Source of the DNA: Ilumatobacteraceae bacterium
Lineage (GTDB): Bacteria > Actinomycetota > Acidimicrobiia > Acidimicrobiales > Ilumatobacteraceae
Length of the DNA stretch: 5,910 nt
Direction of reading: 5' to 3'
NCBI GenBank assembly: GCA_023257035.1
Contig: JALRDI010000188.1
Coordinates: 1-5,910, forward strand
The notes beneath the pieces are model-generated. The model made no database searches and was not told where the DNA came from. It saw only the letters and a program-made list of their open reading frames with translations. This document shows, piece after piece, positions 5,215 to 5,910 of this stretch (positions within the stretch are counted from its first letter, which is position 1; every line of letters begins with the position of its first letter). The translations under genes were made by a program, and so were the position numbers.

Positions 5215-5910
5215 CGGTCAAGTCAGGAAGATCGGCGAACCGCAAGACGAGACCCGGCAAGATACCGAGCACAACGGTTCCGCCAGCGGTGATACCAAGT
5301 GCCAGCCAAATCGATGCCGGTGGCATGATAGGCGACGTGTCACCATCAGGTGCTGGCGACATCCAGATCTGACGAAGTACTCGCATGTAGTAGCCCGCTG
5401 CGATCACGGTGTTCACCGCTGCGATGATCGCCAGCACATAGGCCGAACTTGAACCAGCGTCGATGAGTGCTTTGAACGCCTGCAGTTTCGCAATCCAGAT
5501 ACCGAGCGGTGGGATACCAGCAAGCGAAGCCAAGAAGATTGTCATCAACACTCCGAGACCAGGAGCGTACGAAATGAGTCCTCCGAATGATGAGATCTCA
5601 CCAGAGCGAGTCTTTCGAGCCACCGCGATGATGACGGCAAAGGCTCCGAGGTTCGAGAACGCATAGATGAGCAGGTAGATGACAACTGCTCGCAGAGCCG
5701 ACTCAGCGGCACCCGTTCCCATCACGGCAAGCGTCTCTCCGTTTGCATCGATCGCTCCTTGGTGGGCGGCCGTATCGATGCCCTTGGCAAGCCCACTGAC
5801 CACGGTGACTCCTGCTGCTGCCAGCCGGTACGTCCATGCCCTTGTCAAATCCTGCCCAACGCGTGTTGCTCGTCTGGACCCCACAATGGCCACGCGGGGC
5901 CCGTCGCCAA
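5198..5910 (-). CDS. nuoN: NADH-quinone oxidoreductase subunit N, C-terminal part, fused in frame to a DprA-like start (partial)
   Basis: The frame is open from the right edge to the TGA at 5198-5200. From about 5710 down, 170 residues are the C-terminal third of NuoN, a proton-pumping membrane subunit of complex I (full length about 480-500). It shows FSNLGAFAVIIAV, SLAGIPPLGIWIAKLQAF with the conserved membrane lysine of the last proton channel (codon at 5486-5488), and NTVIAAGYYMRVL; about five hydrophobic segments are visible. The first half, with the antiporter-type Glu and Lys residues, is absent and replaced by a DprA Rossmann segment. The GTG at 5891-5893 is not a credible start, because the DprA similarity (GDGPRVAIVGSRRAT) continues to the window edge. 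NuoN is unlikely to work in this form. The 3' end overlaps the MidA-like gene by 17 nt. Confidence 0.88.
   Translation of the reverse strand, partial: GDGPRVAIVGSRRATRVGQDLTRAWTYRLAAAGVTVVSGLAKGIDTAAHQGAIDANGETLAVMGTGAAESALRAVVIYLLIYAFSNLGAFAVIIAVARKTRSGEISSFGGLISYAPGLGVLMTIFLASLAGIPPLGIWIAKLQAFKALIDAGSSSAYVLAIIAAVNTVIAAGYYMRVLRQIWMSPAPDGDTSPIMPPASIWLALGITAGGTVVLGILPGLVLRFADLPDLTGALGL
5711..5910 (-). other. dprA: DprA/Smf N-terminal Rossmann segment joined to nuoN
   Basis: These 66 codons read as the SLOG/Rossmann domain of DprA, the single-strand DNA-binding protein that loads RecA during transformation. Diagnostic motifs are GPRVAIVGSRRAT, TVVSGLAKGIDTAAHQGAI and GETLAVMGTG. In DprA the next residues should run into a 'LDxxYP' type stretch; here they switch to AAESALRAVVIYLLIY, which is NuoN. 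The 5' end of dprA lies outside the window, and the rest of its domain is missing after the junction. Nothing else in the window relates to competence or DNA processing. Confidence 0.85.

Noticed and set aside
5198..5893. Taking the GTG at 5893 as a true start of a 231-residue protein
   Set aside because: The codons before it (GDGPR) continue the DprA match to the window edge, so the gene begins outside the window.
1..5910. CRISPR array, insertion sequence, phage, toxin-antitoxin or defence system
   Set aside because: No spaced direct repeats, transposase or integrase motifs, or paired small genes are visible on either strand.

Overview
The window reads as a piece of an actinobacterial chromosome or metagenomic contig. 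By eye it has moderate GC. A lineage such as Acidimicrobiia is plausible, because two plus-strand genes lack a Shine-Dalgarno site and start 7 to 8 nt after a TANNNT box, and because of the EF-Tu, Acs and tRNA sequences. No 16S or other decisive marker is present, so the taxonomy is inference.

Layout, left to right. Positions 1-627 (minus) hold the first 209 codons of tuf (EF-Tu), cut by the left edge. Just upstream on the same strand are tRNA-Met(CAT) and tRNA-Thr(GGT), giving an apparent tRNA-Thr - tRNA-Met - tuf transcription unit with GC-rich hairpins in its spacers. A plus-strand GNAT acetyltransferase of the phosphinothricin-acetyltransferase type (942-1460) follows, closed by a strong stem-loop. 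tRNA-Tyr(GTA) is on the minus strand at 1550-1634. yajQ (1710-2198, plus) runs convergently into acs (2212-4164, minus), with only 13 bp between the stop codons and a palindrome spanning that junction. Upstream of acs on the minus strand is a MidA/NDUFAF7-type SAM-dependent methyltransferase (4222-5214). Its GTG start lies 17 nt inside the 3' end of a NuoN reading frame (5198-5910, running off the right edge).

The most striking object is that last frame. Its C-terminal ~170 residues are NuoN, the membrane subunit of respiratory complex I. The ~66 residues before them that lie in the window are the Rossmann-fold start of DprA/Smf, the DNA-processing protein. The two parts join in frame near 5711. 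This is either a real rearrangement that destroyed nuoN or, more probably, an assembly chimera.

Functionally the right half is about energy and acetyl-CoA metabolism: a complex I subunit, a probable complex I assembly methyltransferase translationally linked to it, and AMP-forming acetyl-CoA synthetase. The left half is translation: tRNAs and EF-Tu. I found no CRISPR array, transposase, phage gene or defence system.
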